Assembly (NCBI RefSeq): GCF_900101455.1
Contig: NZ_FMZJ01000020.1
Coordinates: 1 to 64,000, forward strand
DNA: 64,000 nt
Direction of reading: 5' to 3'
From: Sphingomonas sp. YR710
Lineage (GTDB): Bacteria > Pseudomonadota > Alphaproteobacteria > Sphingomonadales > Sphingomonadaceae
The notes below the pieces were generated by a model, which was given only the letters and a program-made list of their open reading frames with translations, searched no databases and was not told the origin of the DNA. This document shows, in pieces, positions 45,925-55,075 of this stretch. Every line of letters starts with the position of its first letter. Position 1 is the first letter of the stretch. Both the position numbers and the translations under genes were made by a program.

Positions 45925-46718
45925 AAATCCCCTTCCAGCAAATCGACGCCTTTGCCGATCGGCCGTTTGCCGGCAACCCCGCCGCGGTGATGCCGCTCGA
46001 TGCCTGGCTGCCCGACGCCACGCTGCTGGCGATCGCGGCCGAGAATAATCTGGCGGAAACCGCGTTCATCATTCCCTGGGCTGGGCCCGAGGCGGACTAT
46101 GAATTGCGCTGGTTCACACCCGCTGTCGAGGTCGCGTTGTGCGGCCACGCCACGCTCGCGACCGGCCACTCGCTGTTGTCCGCCGATCCTGCGATCGACA
46201 CTGTGCGCTTCATGACCCGCAAGGCCGGCATTCTCGAAGTGGCGCGCGACGGCGATGGCTATCGGTTGGCCCTGCCGGCATGGAACACCGATCCGAAGCC
46301 CCTGCCTGCCGAGTTATTGGCGGGTGTCGGCGGAAGGCCGATCGAAACCCGCTGGCGCGACGGCGGCTATGCGCTGCTGATCTACGAAACAATGGCGGAA
46401 ATTCGCGCGCTCGATCCCGACTTTCGCGCACTGAAGCCGCTTGGCGACCTGCTGCTGATCGCAACCGCGCCGGGCGAGGATACCGATATTGCCAGCCGGG
46501 TCTTCGCCCCCGGTGCCGGGATCGACGAGGATCCGGTCACCGGATCGGCGCACTGCCTGCTCACCACCTATTGGGCCGAGCGGCTGGGCCGCACCAGCTT
46601 CACCGCCTTCCAGGCCTCGGCGCGCGGCGGCTATCTGTCGTGCATGCTCGATGGCGATCGGGCGGTGCTGGGCGGGACATGCGTGACGGTGGTCGAGGGG
46701 GTGTTCCGGTTGCCATAA
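45921..46718 (+). CDS. PhzF family isomerase
   Basis: A 265-residue PhzF/DapF-fold protein. The catalytic Glu is in 'NNLAETAFIIP' near 45-47; 'RWFTPAVEVALCGHATLATG' and 'AGIDEDPVTGSAHC' are the family signatures. PhzF itself isomerises DHHA in phenazine synthesis; other members are of unknown substrate and no phenazine genes lie nearby. Coupled to the CDF gene via ATGA; last gene of the pdxH run. Confidence 0.9.
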   Translation: MKIPFQQIDAFADRPFAGNPAAVMPLDAWLPDATLLAIAAENNLAETAFIIPWAGPEADYELRWFTPAVEVALCGHATLATGHSLLSADPAIDTVRFMTRKAGILEVARDGDGYRLALPAWNTDPKPLPAELLAGVGGRPIETRWRDGGYALLIYETMAEIRALDPDFRALKPLGDLLLIATAPGEDTDIASRVFAPGAGIDEDPVTGSAHCLLTTYWAERLGRTSFTAFQASARGGYLSCMLDGDRAVLGGTCVTVVEGVFRLP

Positions 46719-47129
46719 GGCAAAGCGAAATAATTCCAGCAGGGATATCGCTCTGAATAGCAGACGCAACAAGGACGACTGCCTGCCACGATAATCTATC
46801 AGCTTGCGGACAATCGGCGCGATTTTTCGCGGGAAGATCCATCCGTCCAGGCCTAGCAGGGCTCACGTTCGGCCGGGGTTCCCCGAGATCGCCAAAAACC
46901 TTGGTAGCGGAGGAGGGATAGCAAGCTATCGCATAAATATATGAAAATATTACCTTTATTCCGTTTCGCGCACGTTTCATGTTCCCCGAAACACCCCAAT
47001 GCGACCAAGTGAGCAGAATTTCGGACAAACCGTTGCCAAACGGAGCCATCGTGACCCTGCATCGCCCCGATCGAACCGCAGGGTTCTCCTCAGCACCGCC
47101 TAGCGACCGCGTTGCGCCAGAACTTCCGT
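46719..47129. other. Gap entering the accessory island
   Basis: About 410 bases with no credible gene. It is AT-richer than the surroundings, particularly 46920-46980. One imperfect long hairpin is present: ACCCTGC at 47054-47060 with GCAGGGT at 47078-47084. The gap marks the border between the pdxH run and the transposase/RHS island. Confidence 0.45.
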
Positions 47130-47795
47130 TCATCTTTCTCTTGGCGCCGGCCCCCGCTTTCGCGGCGCGAGCGTCAGGCCGGTGCGGGCCTCCATAACGG
47201 CGAGCCATTCCTTCGATCCGACCGGACGGCCGACGCTCTCGGCCTTGCGCAAGGTGGCATAGGTCATCGCTTCGTCGAAGGGCTCGCTCAGGAAGGCGGA
47301 AAAATCGCCGACCCGGTCCACCGCCGGCGCAACCGTGACGAAGCGGTCGTCCATGCCGGCGATCAGCGCAGCCGTGCTCGACCAGGGCCAATCCTCCGCC
47401 TGCTCGACGAGCTTCGCCCGCACAGGATTGAGCGCCACATAGCGCAAGGCGGTCACCAGATGCGGCTCATCCATCGCGACCGAACTGAAGCGCCCCTGCC
47501 ACAGATGGCCAGTCACCCGCATTCGCGCATTGATATAGCCGGTATAGTGGCGGTGGACGTAGCGAAAGGTTCGGCGCAGCCCATCCTCGTCGCCGGGCAC
47601 CGCGATGATATGAACATGGTTCGGCATCAGGCAATAGGCCCAGATCGCCACCTGCGCATGTGCCGCCGCGTCGGCCAGCAGATCGAGATACAGCGCATAG
47701 TCGCCCTCCTCGAAGAACACCCGCTCGCGGCGATTGCCGCGCTGGGTGATGTGGTGCGGGATGCCGGGGAGGACGATGCGGGGGAGTCGGGCCAT
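47130..47795 (-). CDS. RAYT-type (Y1/REP-associated) transposase
   Basis: A 221-residue HUH single-strand transposase of the REP-associated tyrosine type (IS200/IS605-like). The HUH pair is in 'YCLMPNHVHIIAVPG' (HVH), and the catalytic Tyr region is likely 'ALRYVALNPVRAKLV' or the preceding 'RYVHRHYTGYINARM'. RAYTs in other bacteria are domesticated proteins that move or maintain REP repeats. ATG 47795 starts the classic 'MARLPRIVLPGIPHHI' N-terminus. No flanking ends of an IS200-like element were seen, so it is probably a single-copy host gene. Confidence 0.88.
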   Translation of the reverse strand: MARLPRIVLPGIPHHITQRGNRRERVFFEEGDYALYLDLLADAAAHAQVAIWAYCLMPNHVHIIAVPGDEDGLRRTFRYVHRHYTGYINARMRVTGHLWQGRFSSVAMDEPHLVTALRYVALNPVRAKLVEQAEDWPWSSTAALIAGMDDRFVTVAPAVDRVGDFSAFLSEPFDEAMTYATLRKAESVGRPVGSKEWLAVMEARTGLTLAPRKRGPAPRER

Positions 47796-47860
47796 AGACG
47801 TCAAGATATCGAGATCGGCGAACGAGTAAAGGGGTTATTGCACGTGTCACCGTAACCCCG

Positions 47861-48388
47861 GTTCGGTGGCGACATATAAAGGCCAGCTATATCCTGCACT
47901 TTGTCGACGAACAGCGGATCCGTAGACAGCTTGAATGCCTCTGACCGGTGCGGCTGCAGGCCAAACGCGCCCCAGATCCGGCGGATGGTGGTGTGCGATA
48001 GCCCAGACTCGGCTGCCATGGAGCGGATCGACCAATGTGTGGCGTCCTTTGGGGTCGTGCTCAGCGTGCGCTCGATTATCTGGGCCACTTGTGTGTCAGA
48101 TACTGTTCGTGGCCGACCCGCACGATATTCGTCAGTCAGCCCTTCAATGCCATCCTGCACGAACCGGCGGCGCCATTTGCCAACTGTGTGCTCGTGGACA
48201 CCGAGACGTTCGGCAACTTCCTTGCTCTGCAGACCCTCTGCACACAGCAGAACCATTCGGCATCGATCCGACAGCGAACGCGGCGCTTTGTGGCGGCGGA
48301 CCTGAGCTTCAAGAAAACGTCGATCTTCCCCGCTCAAAACAACCACGTCTGCTTGTCTGCCTGCCATCACCTCAGCCCCTGCCTGCAT
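47861..48388 (-). pseudogene. Truncated IS630-family transposase
   Basis: Only the N-terminal part of an IS630 transposase is present: two HTH segments ('GLQSKEVAERLGVHEHTVGK' and 'SIRSMAAESGLSHTTIRRIW') up to 'AGLYMSPPN', the point where an intact copy goes on to its DDE catalytic domain. The frame continues in unrelated sequence to 47801, next to the RAYT start. Likely start at 48367 or 48388. The catalytic domain is gone, so this is an inactive remnant, evidence of past insertion and deletion beside the RAYT. Confidence 0.82.
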
Positions 48389-48429
48389 ACAAGAGCTTAT
48401 ACAATGAAGCTTACTTCAGTTCCAGATGA

Positions 48430-48819
48430 CTAGCTGCCGCCACATGAGTGATGAATGAAAGTGTGCTGTAGATTATCAGTGGATGTGATGATCACTTCCA
48501 TCTGACCAGGCTTTATCACCATAGGATAATTTTCAGGAAAACCGCGTTCCTTGGTCACTAGCCGAGCCGGAGAACCGATTATATCGATCCCCGGATCAAC
48601 AGCCAAATACGGCTGCTGCTTGAAGTACTGCAGATGGGCAGTCGCAATCGGCTTGCCTGCCGTCAGCAGCGATCCGTTCCGGACCTCGAAAGTTGCGTCG
48701 CTGGCGCTATAGCAGCCAGATATATCACTCGGTTCGTTATGCTTCCGATACGCTATCTGAATGAACAATATCGTTAGCACAGGAATTGCGCACACGATCG
48801 CAAGTTGGACGCGGCCCAT
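48430..48819 (-). CDS. Small membrane-anchored protein after the RHS gene
   Basis: A 129-residue protein with one N-terminal hydrophobic helix ('LAIVCAIPVLTILFIQIAY') and a mostly beta, exposed remainder with two Cys. The ATG at 48819 lies two bases after the RHS stop, so it is coupled to the RHS gene. A small cotranscribed gene directly after an RHS toxin gene is the usual position of an immunity gene, but I recognise no immunity family and the RHS tail is not a known toxin, so that role is inference. An unrelated small secreted protein is equally possible. Confidence 0.6.
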   Translation of the reverse strand: MGRVQLAIVCAIPVLTILFIQIAYRKHNEPSDISGCYSASDATFEVRNGSLLTAGKPIATAHLQYFKQQPYLAVDPGIDIIGSPARLVTKERGFPENYPMVIKPGQMEVIITSTDNLQHTFIHHSCGGS

Positions 48820-48821
48820 GC

Positions 48822-51800
48822 TCAATGCCCAATATGGCAGTTGAAAAGGCGCGTGCCGGTCGCCGAGACAGAGCCCCCAGCACCAGGAGCTCCCGCCGCA
48901 ACGGTACCATTCGTCATTGGTGTTGACGCCGTGAGCGTAGCCGACAGACTTACGGCGCCGAACGTCCCGTTCGCGGTGACCGAGAAGCCGGCCAAGTTCT
49001 GAATGCTGTCATAATGACCAGCGAATAGGCCGCCACCAATGTCCAGGCCACCGCCGCCGCCGAGCGAGAAAAATTCTCCGTAAGAGCCGGTCGTGTTGTT
49101 GTGGAAGTGACCAACACTACCCGTGACGCCGCCCCCTACGATAGCCGTACCTGTCAGGCCAAAGGTCGTTACCGAGCCAGACTCTTGCGCAACTTGCGCA
49201 CAAGCGTCCGCTGGGGTCTGCTGTTTTTGCGGCGGAGGTGGATCGCCGCCACCGCCGCCACTAAAGTCAGGAACGCGGTAAAGATCTTCGGCCAGCCGAT
49301 CCAATGCGTCGCCAATTGTAAGTTCCGCAATGAAAATCTTCGTATTCCGAGCATCCACACAAGCTCGATCGCACTCCACGATTATTTCCGGTGGCGGCGG
49401 GTTCGGATCAATGGGCTTAACGTTCGGATTTTCCTCTAATCCGGTTGGATCCGTGGCATTCATTGGGTCATTTCGGACATAGGCATACAGGTTCATATTA
49501 TCGGCATACCCGATCGGATCGGTCTGCAGGAAGCGCCCCAGCGTCGGCGAGTAGATGCGCGCCTTGTAATAATACATCCCTAACTCTGGCAACCAAACCT
49601 GGCCAGCATATTGAAACCGTCCAAGATTCGTCGTCGCCGGAATGCCATAAGGATCATAGCTGTTGGTCGCAATCGACGCGCCAGAACTGTTCGTCACCGC
49701 GATGATCGATCCTCGCTCGTCAGCATGCAGCCAACGCTTGTCACTCGTGCCCGAGCCTTCATACCAAACGAGCGGTTCGTCGGTGCCGGGACCATGGACG
49801 TAGCGGCGCAGCAGATTGCCGCCGTCGTCATATTCGGCCACGAGCATCGAGCCGTCATAATCGAAACGGGTATGGGTGTTGCTGCTGTAGGCCAGTCGAT
49901 CGAACGCATCATAATCGAAGCGGTCGCTATCCGCACCGGTCAACTCGTTGTCGGTGCTGTAGGCGTAGGTCTTGCTCCCGGCGTTGGTGAGATTCCCGCG
50001 CGCATCATAGGTCGGATTGATCGTCCCTGACGAGGCGATCTGCGTGTACTGATTGAGACCGTTCGCCGTGTAGGTGCGGTTCACGTTGTAATTCTGCGTC
50101 CAGGCGTAGCTGTCCGTATAGCTCGTGCGCTGGTAGATCTGGCTGGCAGGGCTGTAGGTGAAATTGACGCCGTAGTCTTGCGCCGTCCCTGCCAGATCCT
50201 GGGACAGCGCGTTCAGCCGCGACATCGCATCATAGCCGTAATAGGTTGCGGCACCGCTGGGACGACCGATTGCCGTTCTTCGTCCCAGGTCGTCATAGTA
50301 GAACGCTACCAAGCTGCTCGATCCGCTTTCGAGGATGCCAGTCATCTCGCCGAGATTGTCGTAGGCATAGGAGAGGGAACCATCAAAGCTCGCCATGGTA
50401 TCATTATACCACGTCATCGTGGCGCGATGACCATCTGCATAATAACTGTAGTTATGCGATCTGTTGACGCCGTTATAAGCGGTCGTCTCGTAAACCTTAC
50501 GACCGAGTGCATCGTAGATAGCGGCGCTGTTGATGCCATAGACTCCGTTACCTCGTCCCGTACTCGTCAATCGGCCCAGCAGATCATAGGCGTAGCTGAC
50601 ATTGGCGTTGTTGTTACCCGCGTAGTAAGCCCTGCCGGTCAGACGGTTTAGATCGTCGTACACAAGGAAATATTGAACCCCATCACGTCGGCGCCGCGCA
50701 GTGACCCGAGAGCCCGCATCATAGGTCAGTTCCTCATAGTCGGTCGGTGATGCAGCGCAGGTAGCAGCCGTTGCCTGGAAACAGGTCCGCCAAGCCCGGT
50801 CGAAGCCGTCATAGGCGTAGCCCGTCATATTACCCTTGGCGTCCGCCGCCGTCGCCGTCTTGCCATTTGCCGTGTACGTGTTCGTTAACTCGTCGCGCAC
50901 AAGCCCTGTGCCATAGCCACTCTGCACCTTAACCGTCCGGCTATCATTGTCATAGACCGTCTTTGTGATCCGATCCGGCCCGAAGCTGCCGGCCGTAGTC
51001 TGCGTGCAGGCTGATGTCGTTGATCCGAATAGGCCGCTATTCATGCGCACGGCGCTGCAATCGGGCCTACCCGCACCATCATAGCTATATTCGGAAAGCG
51101 CCTGTGTCACACCGCCGACGACCAGCGCGTCCTTCACCTTGCGGGCCGCGCTGTCATATGTCGTGTTCAGGGTCTGCAAAACCGTCATGCCGGTAAGATC
51201 GCTGAGCGCCGTACCGTTCGTAGTGCCCTGTTCGGCCGTAATGACCTGACTGTCGGCGTTGTAGGTCAGTCGCGTCGCGCGGCGCTTCAGCGCGCCTCCG
51301 CCATCCGGATCGGGGCTGATGGCGCCCGTCACGCGCCGGTCGGCGTCGTAGAACGTATAGGATACATTGCTCAAGGGATCGGTCGCCGTCACCGTGTTGC
51401 CGAAGAGATCATACGTCACGCTTTTGGTCGTCATCGAAGGCGTAATGCCCGACCCCGACGAGGACGAGAGCGCATTGAGGTTGCTGCCCACGCTGCCCGA
51501 TCCTGCCTCATAGGCGATCGTCGTGCGGGTCTCGTCGGTCGTTCCGGGACATGATGATGCCGCGGTCGTCTGGCAAGCCGAGGTGCTCGTGAGACGATAG
51601 ACCGGACCCGGTGCTGCCGCCAGCGATCCCGTGCTGTTTTTGTACCAGGCATAGAGCCCGGTGTAGCTATACCGCGTCTGCGGGCGGATGCCGCCCGATG
51701 TCGCGGGCGGCGCAGTCACCGTCAGCACGCCGCCGTGGGTGCTGTCGTAAGTGTAATCGGTCGTCTTGCCAAGCGCATCCGTCGTGCTCGTCGGCTTGTT

Positions 51801-53147
51801 GCAGGTTAGCGGATTGCTGCAGGTTGAAGTGTAGGCGGCGCTTGTCCCGATATTGGCTGGAGTGCCCGGCGTCTTGGACACGGTTGACGTTGCCGTCACG
51901 TTGCCGCGCGCGTCAAAGGTGTACGTCGTATAATTGCCCTCCGGCGCCGTAGACCGTGTCGTTCGCCCAAAGCTGTCATAGAGATAGCCGGTGGTGTGGG
52001 CATAGGCATCGGTGTCGCTGCGTACCAGCCAATCATAGTTCCACGCATCGGAAATGACGGTGCGCGCAGTGGATAGCGGCCCGGACATCGTCATGGTCCG
52101 CGCCGTCCCGGAATCACTCCATGCGTAGTTCCAGGTGATCCCGTCCTTCGTTACCGAAGATACTTTGCCATCGGTCCCGTATGCGATCGTCACATTATCG
52201 GTCGATGAACTCGGCCTCTTGATACCGGTAATATGGCCGCTGGTGATCGTGTAGCGTGTGACGTTGCTCAACGCATCGGTGACGGTGAAGGTACCGCTGC
52301 CCGCATAGTCATATGGTTGCGAATAGGTGACGGTCGGCCATGCATTGGTGAGCGAGCAGGTGTCGGCGCTGGCGATGCAATATTCGACAGCGTTGTTGAT
52401 CGCGGTTACCTGAACGATCTGGTGCCACCAGACGAGATTGCTGGGATCGTCGATCGTGTTCGCCGCATAGCTCAGCTTGATCTGATAGCCGAGCGTGTTG
52501 GTAACCGATTGCAACCGGATCGAATAGGCTAAAGCTGTGGTGCAATGACCATGATCATCGGTTCCCGTCGTGCAATATCCAAAGACTTTGTACGCATAAT
52601 TCCATGTGACGCCATTTGGAAACGTAATACTCGAAACTATACCCAAATTGGCTTGATAGCCATCATAGCCAGCACCGGAACCGAATACAGCCACTGTGCC
52701 ATTGTTAGTCGTGTAGGTATAACTTCCTCCGCTGTAGACGAGCTTCGCGCCATTGCCCTGCCGCGCAACATAGGATGCGGTGCCGCTGTCGTAGTCAAAG
52801 TAGTCGGAAGATCCACCCACGCTAACTCTGACGGCGGCGCCGCCGTCCAACGTCGCTTCGAGATTGTCCCGCCAGCCGCTGCCATCCTGCCAATAGCGCG
52901 TATAGGACATGCCATCGCCGGCCGGGCCAATCGACACGTCAGTTGCAGTAATATTCAGCGAGCCCCGCGCGATGTCGACACCATTTGCGTCCACCGCCTG
53001 CCGCATGGGTGGAGCCGCAACTGGCGTGATCGCACCAGCCTGCGACACGAGCAGGAGCACTCCGAATAGCGCCAGCAACGGCCGGATCGCCAACCAGATC
53101 AGCCTGAGTCGCGGACGAAGGCCGACGGACATCTCATCAATCATCAT
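48822..53147 (-). CDS. RHS repeat-associated core protein
   Basis: A 1441-residue secreted RHS/YD-repeat protein. An N-terminal signal peptide or anchor ('IRPLLALFGVLLLVSQAGA') precedes many YD repeats such as 'YLYDSFGRTTRST', 'YAYDNLGEMTGILES' and 'YDALGRKVYETTAY', then the RHS core 'YDPYGIPATTNLGRFQYAGQ' ending in 'DPTGL' near residue 1237. The last about 200 residues differ in style: a Pro/Gly linker, then a Gly-rich beta region. The tail could be a variable effector or a structural domain. The start follows GGGG and fits the signal peptide. Lower GC and different codon use than neighbours. Confidence 0.9.
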   Translation of the reverse strand: MMIDEMSVGLRPRLRLIWLAIRPLLALFGVLLLVSQAGAITPVAAPPMRQAVDANGVDIARGSLNITATDVSIGPAGDGMSYTRYWQDGSGWRDNLEATLDGGAAVRVSVGGSSDYFDYDSGTASYVARQGNGAKLVYSGGSYTYTTNNGTVAVFGSGAGYDGYQANLGIVSSITFPNGVTWNYAYKVFGYCTTGTDDHGHCTTALAYSIRLQSVTNTLGYQIKLSYAANTIDDPSNLVWWHQIVQVTAINNAVEYCIASADTCSLTNAWPTVTYSQPYDYAGSGTFTVTDALSNVTRYTITSGHITGIKRPSSSTDNVTIAYGTDGKVSSVTKDGITWNYAWSDSGTARTMTMSGPLSTARTVISDAWNYDWLVRSDTDAYAHTTGYLYDSFGRTTRSTAPEGNYTTYTFDARGNVTATSTVSKTPGTPANIGTSAAYTSTCSNPLTCNKPTSTTDALGKTTDYTYDSTHGGVLTVTAPPATSGGIRPQTRYSYTGLYAWYKNSTGSLAAAPGPVYRLTSTSACQTTAASSCPGTTDETRTTIAYEAGSGSVGSNLNALSSSSGSGITPSMTTKSVTYDLFGNTVTATDPLSNVSYTFYDADRRVTGAISPDPDGGGALKRRATRLTYNADSQVITAEQGTTNGTALSDLTGMTVLQTLNTTYDSAARKVKDALVVGGVTQALSEYSYDGAGRPDCSAVRMNSGLFGSTTSACTQTTAGSFGPDRITKTVYDNDSRTVKVQSGYGTGLVRDELTNTYTANGKTATAADAKGNMTGYAYDGFDRAWRTCFQATAATCAASPTDYEELTYDAGSRVTARRRRDGVQYFLVYDDLNRLTGRAYYAGNNNANVSYAYDLLGRLTSTGRGNGVYGINSAAIYDALGRKVYETTAYNGVNRSHNYSYYADGHRATMTWYNDTMASFDGSLSYAYDNLGEMTGILESGSSSLVAFYYDDLGRRTAIGRPSGAATYYGYDAMSRLNALSQDLAGTAQDYGVNFTYSPASQIYQRTSYTDSYAWTQNYNVNRTYTANGLNQYTQIASSGTINPTYDARGNLTNAGSKTYAYSTDNELTGADSDRFDYDAFDRLAYSSNTHTRFDYDGSMLVAEYDDGGNLLRRYVHGPGTDEPLVWYEGSGTSDKRWLHADERGSIIAVTNSSGASIATNSYDPYGIPATTNLGRFQYAGQVWLPELGMYYYKARIYSPTLGRFLQTDPIGYADNMNLYAYVRNDPMNATDPTGLEENPNVKPIDPNPPPPEIIVECDRACVDARNTKIFIAELTIGDALDRLAEDLYRVPDFSGGGGGDPPPPQKQQTPADACAQVAQESGSVTTFGLTGTAIVGGGVTGSVGHFHNNTTGSYGEFFSLGGGGGLDIGGGLFAGHYDSIQNLAGFSVTANGTFGAVSLSATLTASTPMTNGTVAAGAPGAGGSVSATGTRLFNCHIGH

Positions 53148-53191
53148 TTATTACCCCTACAGGCCCGTTCCCATGGGCCATCGTCAGGACA

Positions 53192-53701
53192 TCACTCGCC
53201 GCGCGTCACTTTCAGATGCGCCGCATCGCTCGTCAGATGCAGTTTCACCGGAGCCACCATGTCGGTGGTCCGTGCTCCCTGGGTCGCACGCGTGACCGAT
53301 ACCCGACCGCTGGCAGCAAACTCCGTCACATCGACTTTGATTGATGTTGGTGGCCGCTCTCCCTGTGATTTGACGGCCATGCCCATGTCCGCGGTCAGAT
53401 CCTCGATCAACACATCATTCTGGCCGCCCGGCTTCACGAGCAAAACTTGTTCACCGCTGGGCGTTTGGTTTGTCACCAGAAAGCGCCCGAGCTTCGCGTT
53501 ATAAGCGGCGTTGAAGCTGCTGGATGTTCCCAGCCGGACGCTCACGTCCGGACAGAACAAAAACAGCTCCTTCTGGGTCAGCTTAGGGGGTGACACGGCT
53601 TCGATCCGGCAGGGCGTATCCGATGTGGATGCCGGTGTATCAGGTGCTGCCGACGGCGAGGCCGTCAGCAGAAGAAATGCGAGATTTGCTGCCATCATCA
53701 T
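53192..53701 (-). CDS. Secreted protein, unknown, RHS neighbour
   Basis: A 169-residue protein with a signal peptide ('NLAFLLLTASPSAAPDTP'). The mature part has two Cys ('TPCRIEA', 'LFCPDVS') in its first third and a beta-rich remainder. I recognise no domain. It lies 44 bases upstream of the RHS gene on the same strand, so cotranscription is likely. GGGAG precedes the start. Confidence 0.65.
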   Translation of the reverse strand: MMMAANLAFLLLTASPSAAPDTPASTSDTPCRIEAVSPPKLTQKELFLFCPDVSVRLGTSSSFNAAYNAKLGRFLVTNQTPSGEQVLLVKPGGQNDVLIEDLTADMGMAVKSQGERPPTSIKVDVTEFAASGRVSVTRATQGARTTDMVAPVKLHLTSDAAHLKVTRGE

Positions 53702-53774
53702 GTCACTGCTCCCGCTCGCTCAAAGAACGACCATTGGATCGATGCAAAGGTCCTCGTGGCCGGAATAACTTTCA

Positions 53775-54092
53775 TTAATTGGGCGCGTAAAATGATGTAA
53801 TATAGCAATTACCGCTGGTCGTTTCGTACCAAACACCCACCAGCTTACCCGTGCTCTTCGCCGATAATACGAGCGACCAAAATCGATTCTTGTCGTCCAC
53901 GGTGGCGCTAGAATTGAAATTTAGCGAACCAGATGCACAGGGTGATCCTGTGTAATAAGCGACAACATTATTTCCGACGTAATTCTGCAGGAGCCAACCC
54001 GTTGGAACGGCCTGCATGCTCGTATCGGCCAAAGCGGGTGCCGATGAGATTATAGCTGCAACGGCCAGCAATATTCTGCGAAGTGACGACAT
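53775..54092 (-). CDS. Small secreted protein, family A copy
   Basis: A 105-residue secreted protein (signal 'ILLAVAAIISSAPALA'). The mature part has 'CASGSLNFNSS', then 'VLSAKSTGKLVGVWY' and a C-terminal 'GNCYITSFYAPN'. The same pattern, Cys-Ala-x-Gly then AKSxGxxVxV then Cys-x-Ile-x-x-hydrophobic-Tyr, occurs in the plus-strand protein at 54734-55069, so they are probable paralogues; the two Cys likely form a disulfide. Start at 54092 follows GGGGTTGG. Function unknown. Confidence 0.7.
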   Translation of the reverse strand: MSSLRRILLAVAAIISSAPALADTSMQAVPTGWLLQNYVGNNVVAYYTGSPCASGSLNFNSSATVDDKNRFWSLVLSAKSTGKLVGVWYETTSGNCYITSFYAPN

Positions 54093-54167
54093 ACCAACCC
54101 CCAACTTCAAAACAAGCCTATGATAAACCTCGCACACCCACGTCCTATCGGAGCGCGAATACTCGCG

Positions 54168-54470
54168 CTACTGCACCTGCGACGCCAGCGGGATGATCGT
54201 GAAGCCTGCGATCGGAAGGACTACGACCCGCATAGGCGGCCCGGAATTCGCTGATCCCGTCACCACATGTGTCGCCCGATTATCGGCCGCATCGTAGGTG
54301 GTCGTCGCCACGAGTCCATTGTTCACGGTGCCGCTGGTCGACGACTGTGTCAGCCGCCCCAGCGCATCATAGCTGTAGGTAACCGTCTCGGTTGCATAGG
54401 CGCCGCCCGAGGGAATTATCGCCGCGGCAAGGCGCAAGCCGTAAAGAAACGCCGCCCGCTTGAGGATCAT
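54168..54470 (-). CDS. Orphan mini-RHS protein
   Basis: A 100-residue protein with a signal peptide ('YGLRLAAAIIPSGGAYA'), one clear YD repeat ('VTYSYDALGRLTQSS') followed by a second weaker unit ('TTYDAADNRATHVV'), and a hydrophobic C-terminal strand ('VVVLPIAGFTIIPLAS'). It has no RHS core and no toxin tail. It may be a diverged fragment of a larger RHS gene, or a genuine small YD-repeat protein, as its intact signal peptide suggests. Lies upstream of the other RHS-island genes on the minus strand. Confidence 0.65.
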   Translation of the reverse strand: MILKRAAFLYGLRLAAAIIPSGGAYATETVTYSYDALGRLTQSSTSGTVNNGLVATTTYDAADNRATHVVTGSANSGPPMRVVVLPIAGFTIIPLASQVQ

Positions 54471-54733
54471 TGCACTCCCCCCGATGATTTACGGATGCCC
54501 ACCACTCTGCCTGAACCTCGGGCCAATTTGGCAAAAGCGCAATCCGTCTGCAGAAAATATTACATCCGAATCCGATATTTTTGCTGCCGATCGGGATCAA
54601 CGATGGCCGCGTTATTTGTTGATCTGACTCTGGAGAGGGGGCAGATGTCGCTTCTGTCGTGGGTCGTAACGAAGCCCGCAGCATAAAATTCGGACTTTTC
54701 AGGCCCGAAGGGCTGACGAAAGGGAAATCGCAA

Positions 54734-55069
54734 ATGTTGGCGAAATTTGGCAAATTCTGTGCGCTCTTGATCGGGCTTCTGTGCGCGTCGCCATCACTGG
54801 CTTTTGATTGGTCCGTGTCAGGCCACGTTATCGCGATCGAAGGCACGTATATGCCGAGCAACCTCCCCTTCCAGATCGACGTCGCCGGTGGCAGTTGCGC
54901 CGCTGGCACGTTCCTCCATTGGAACATTGGAGGCTCCGATGCGACAACCCGCAACATTAATGCCCAGTCTGTGCTGTCAATCCTGATGACTGCCAAATCA
55001 TCTGGACAGAAGGTGACTGTGTTCGGCAACAATAGCGGTTGCACGATCGATTTCATCTATCTGCAATAG
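54734..55069 (+). CDS. Small secreted protein, family A copy
   Basis: A 111-residue secreted protein (signal 'FCALLIGLLCASPSLA'). The mature region has 'GGSCAAGTFLHW', 'LMTAKSSGQKVTVFG' and C-terminal 'SGCTIDFIYLQ', matching the protein at 53775-54092 in pattern and length. It is divergent from the mini-RHS gene and converges on gspK with six bases between stops. ATG 54734 begins the signal peptide; the upstream open frame is ignored. Confidence 0.7.
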   Translation: MLAKFGKFCALLIGLLCASPSLAFDWSVSGHVIAIEGTYMPSNLPFQIDVAGGSCAAGTFLHWNIGGSDATTRNINAQSVLSILMTAKSSGQKVTVFGNNSGCTIDFIYLQ

Positions 55070-55075
55070 CGCCAC

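Noticed and set aside
45921-46718. Phenazine biosynthesis locus
   Set aside because: Only a PhzF-fold protein is present; no other phz genes nearby, and most PhzF homologues are not in phenazine pathways.
47801-47860. C-terminal end of an intact IS630 transposase
   Set aside because: Homology stops at 'YMSPPN'; the remaining 19 codons are read-through into unrelated DNA and the DDE domain is absent.
48822-53147. Repeat-rich region as a CRISPR or tandem DNA repeat
   Set aside because: The repetition is at protein level (YD repeats) with diverged DNA; no uniform repeat-spacer pattern.
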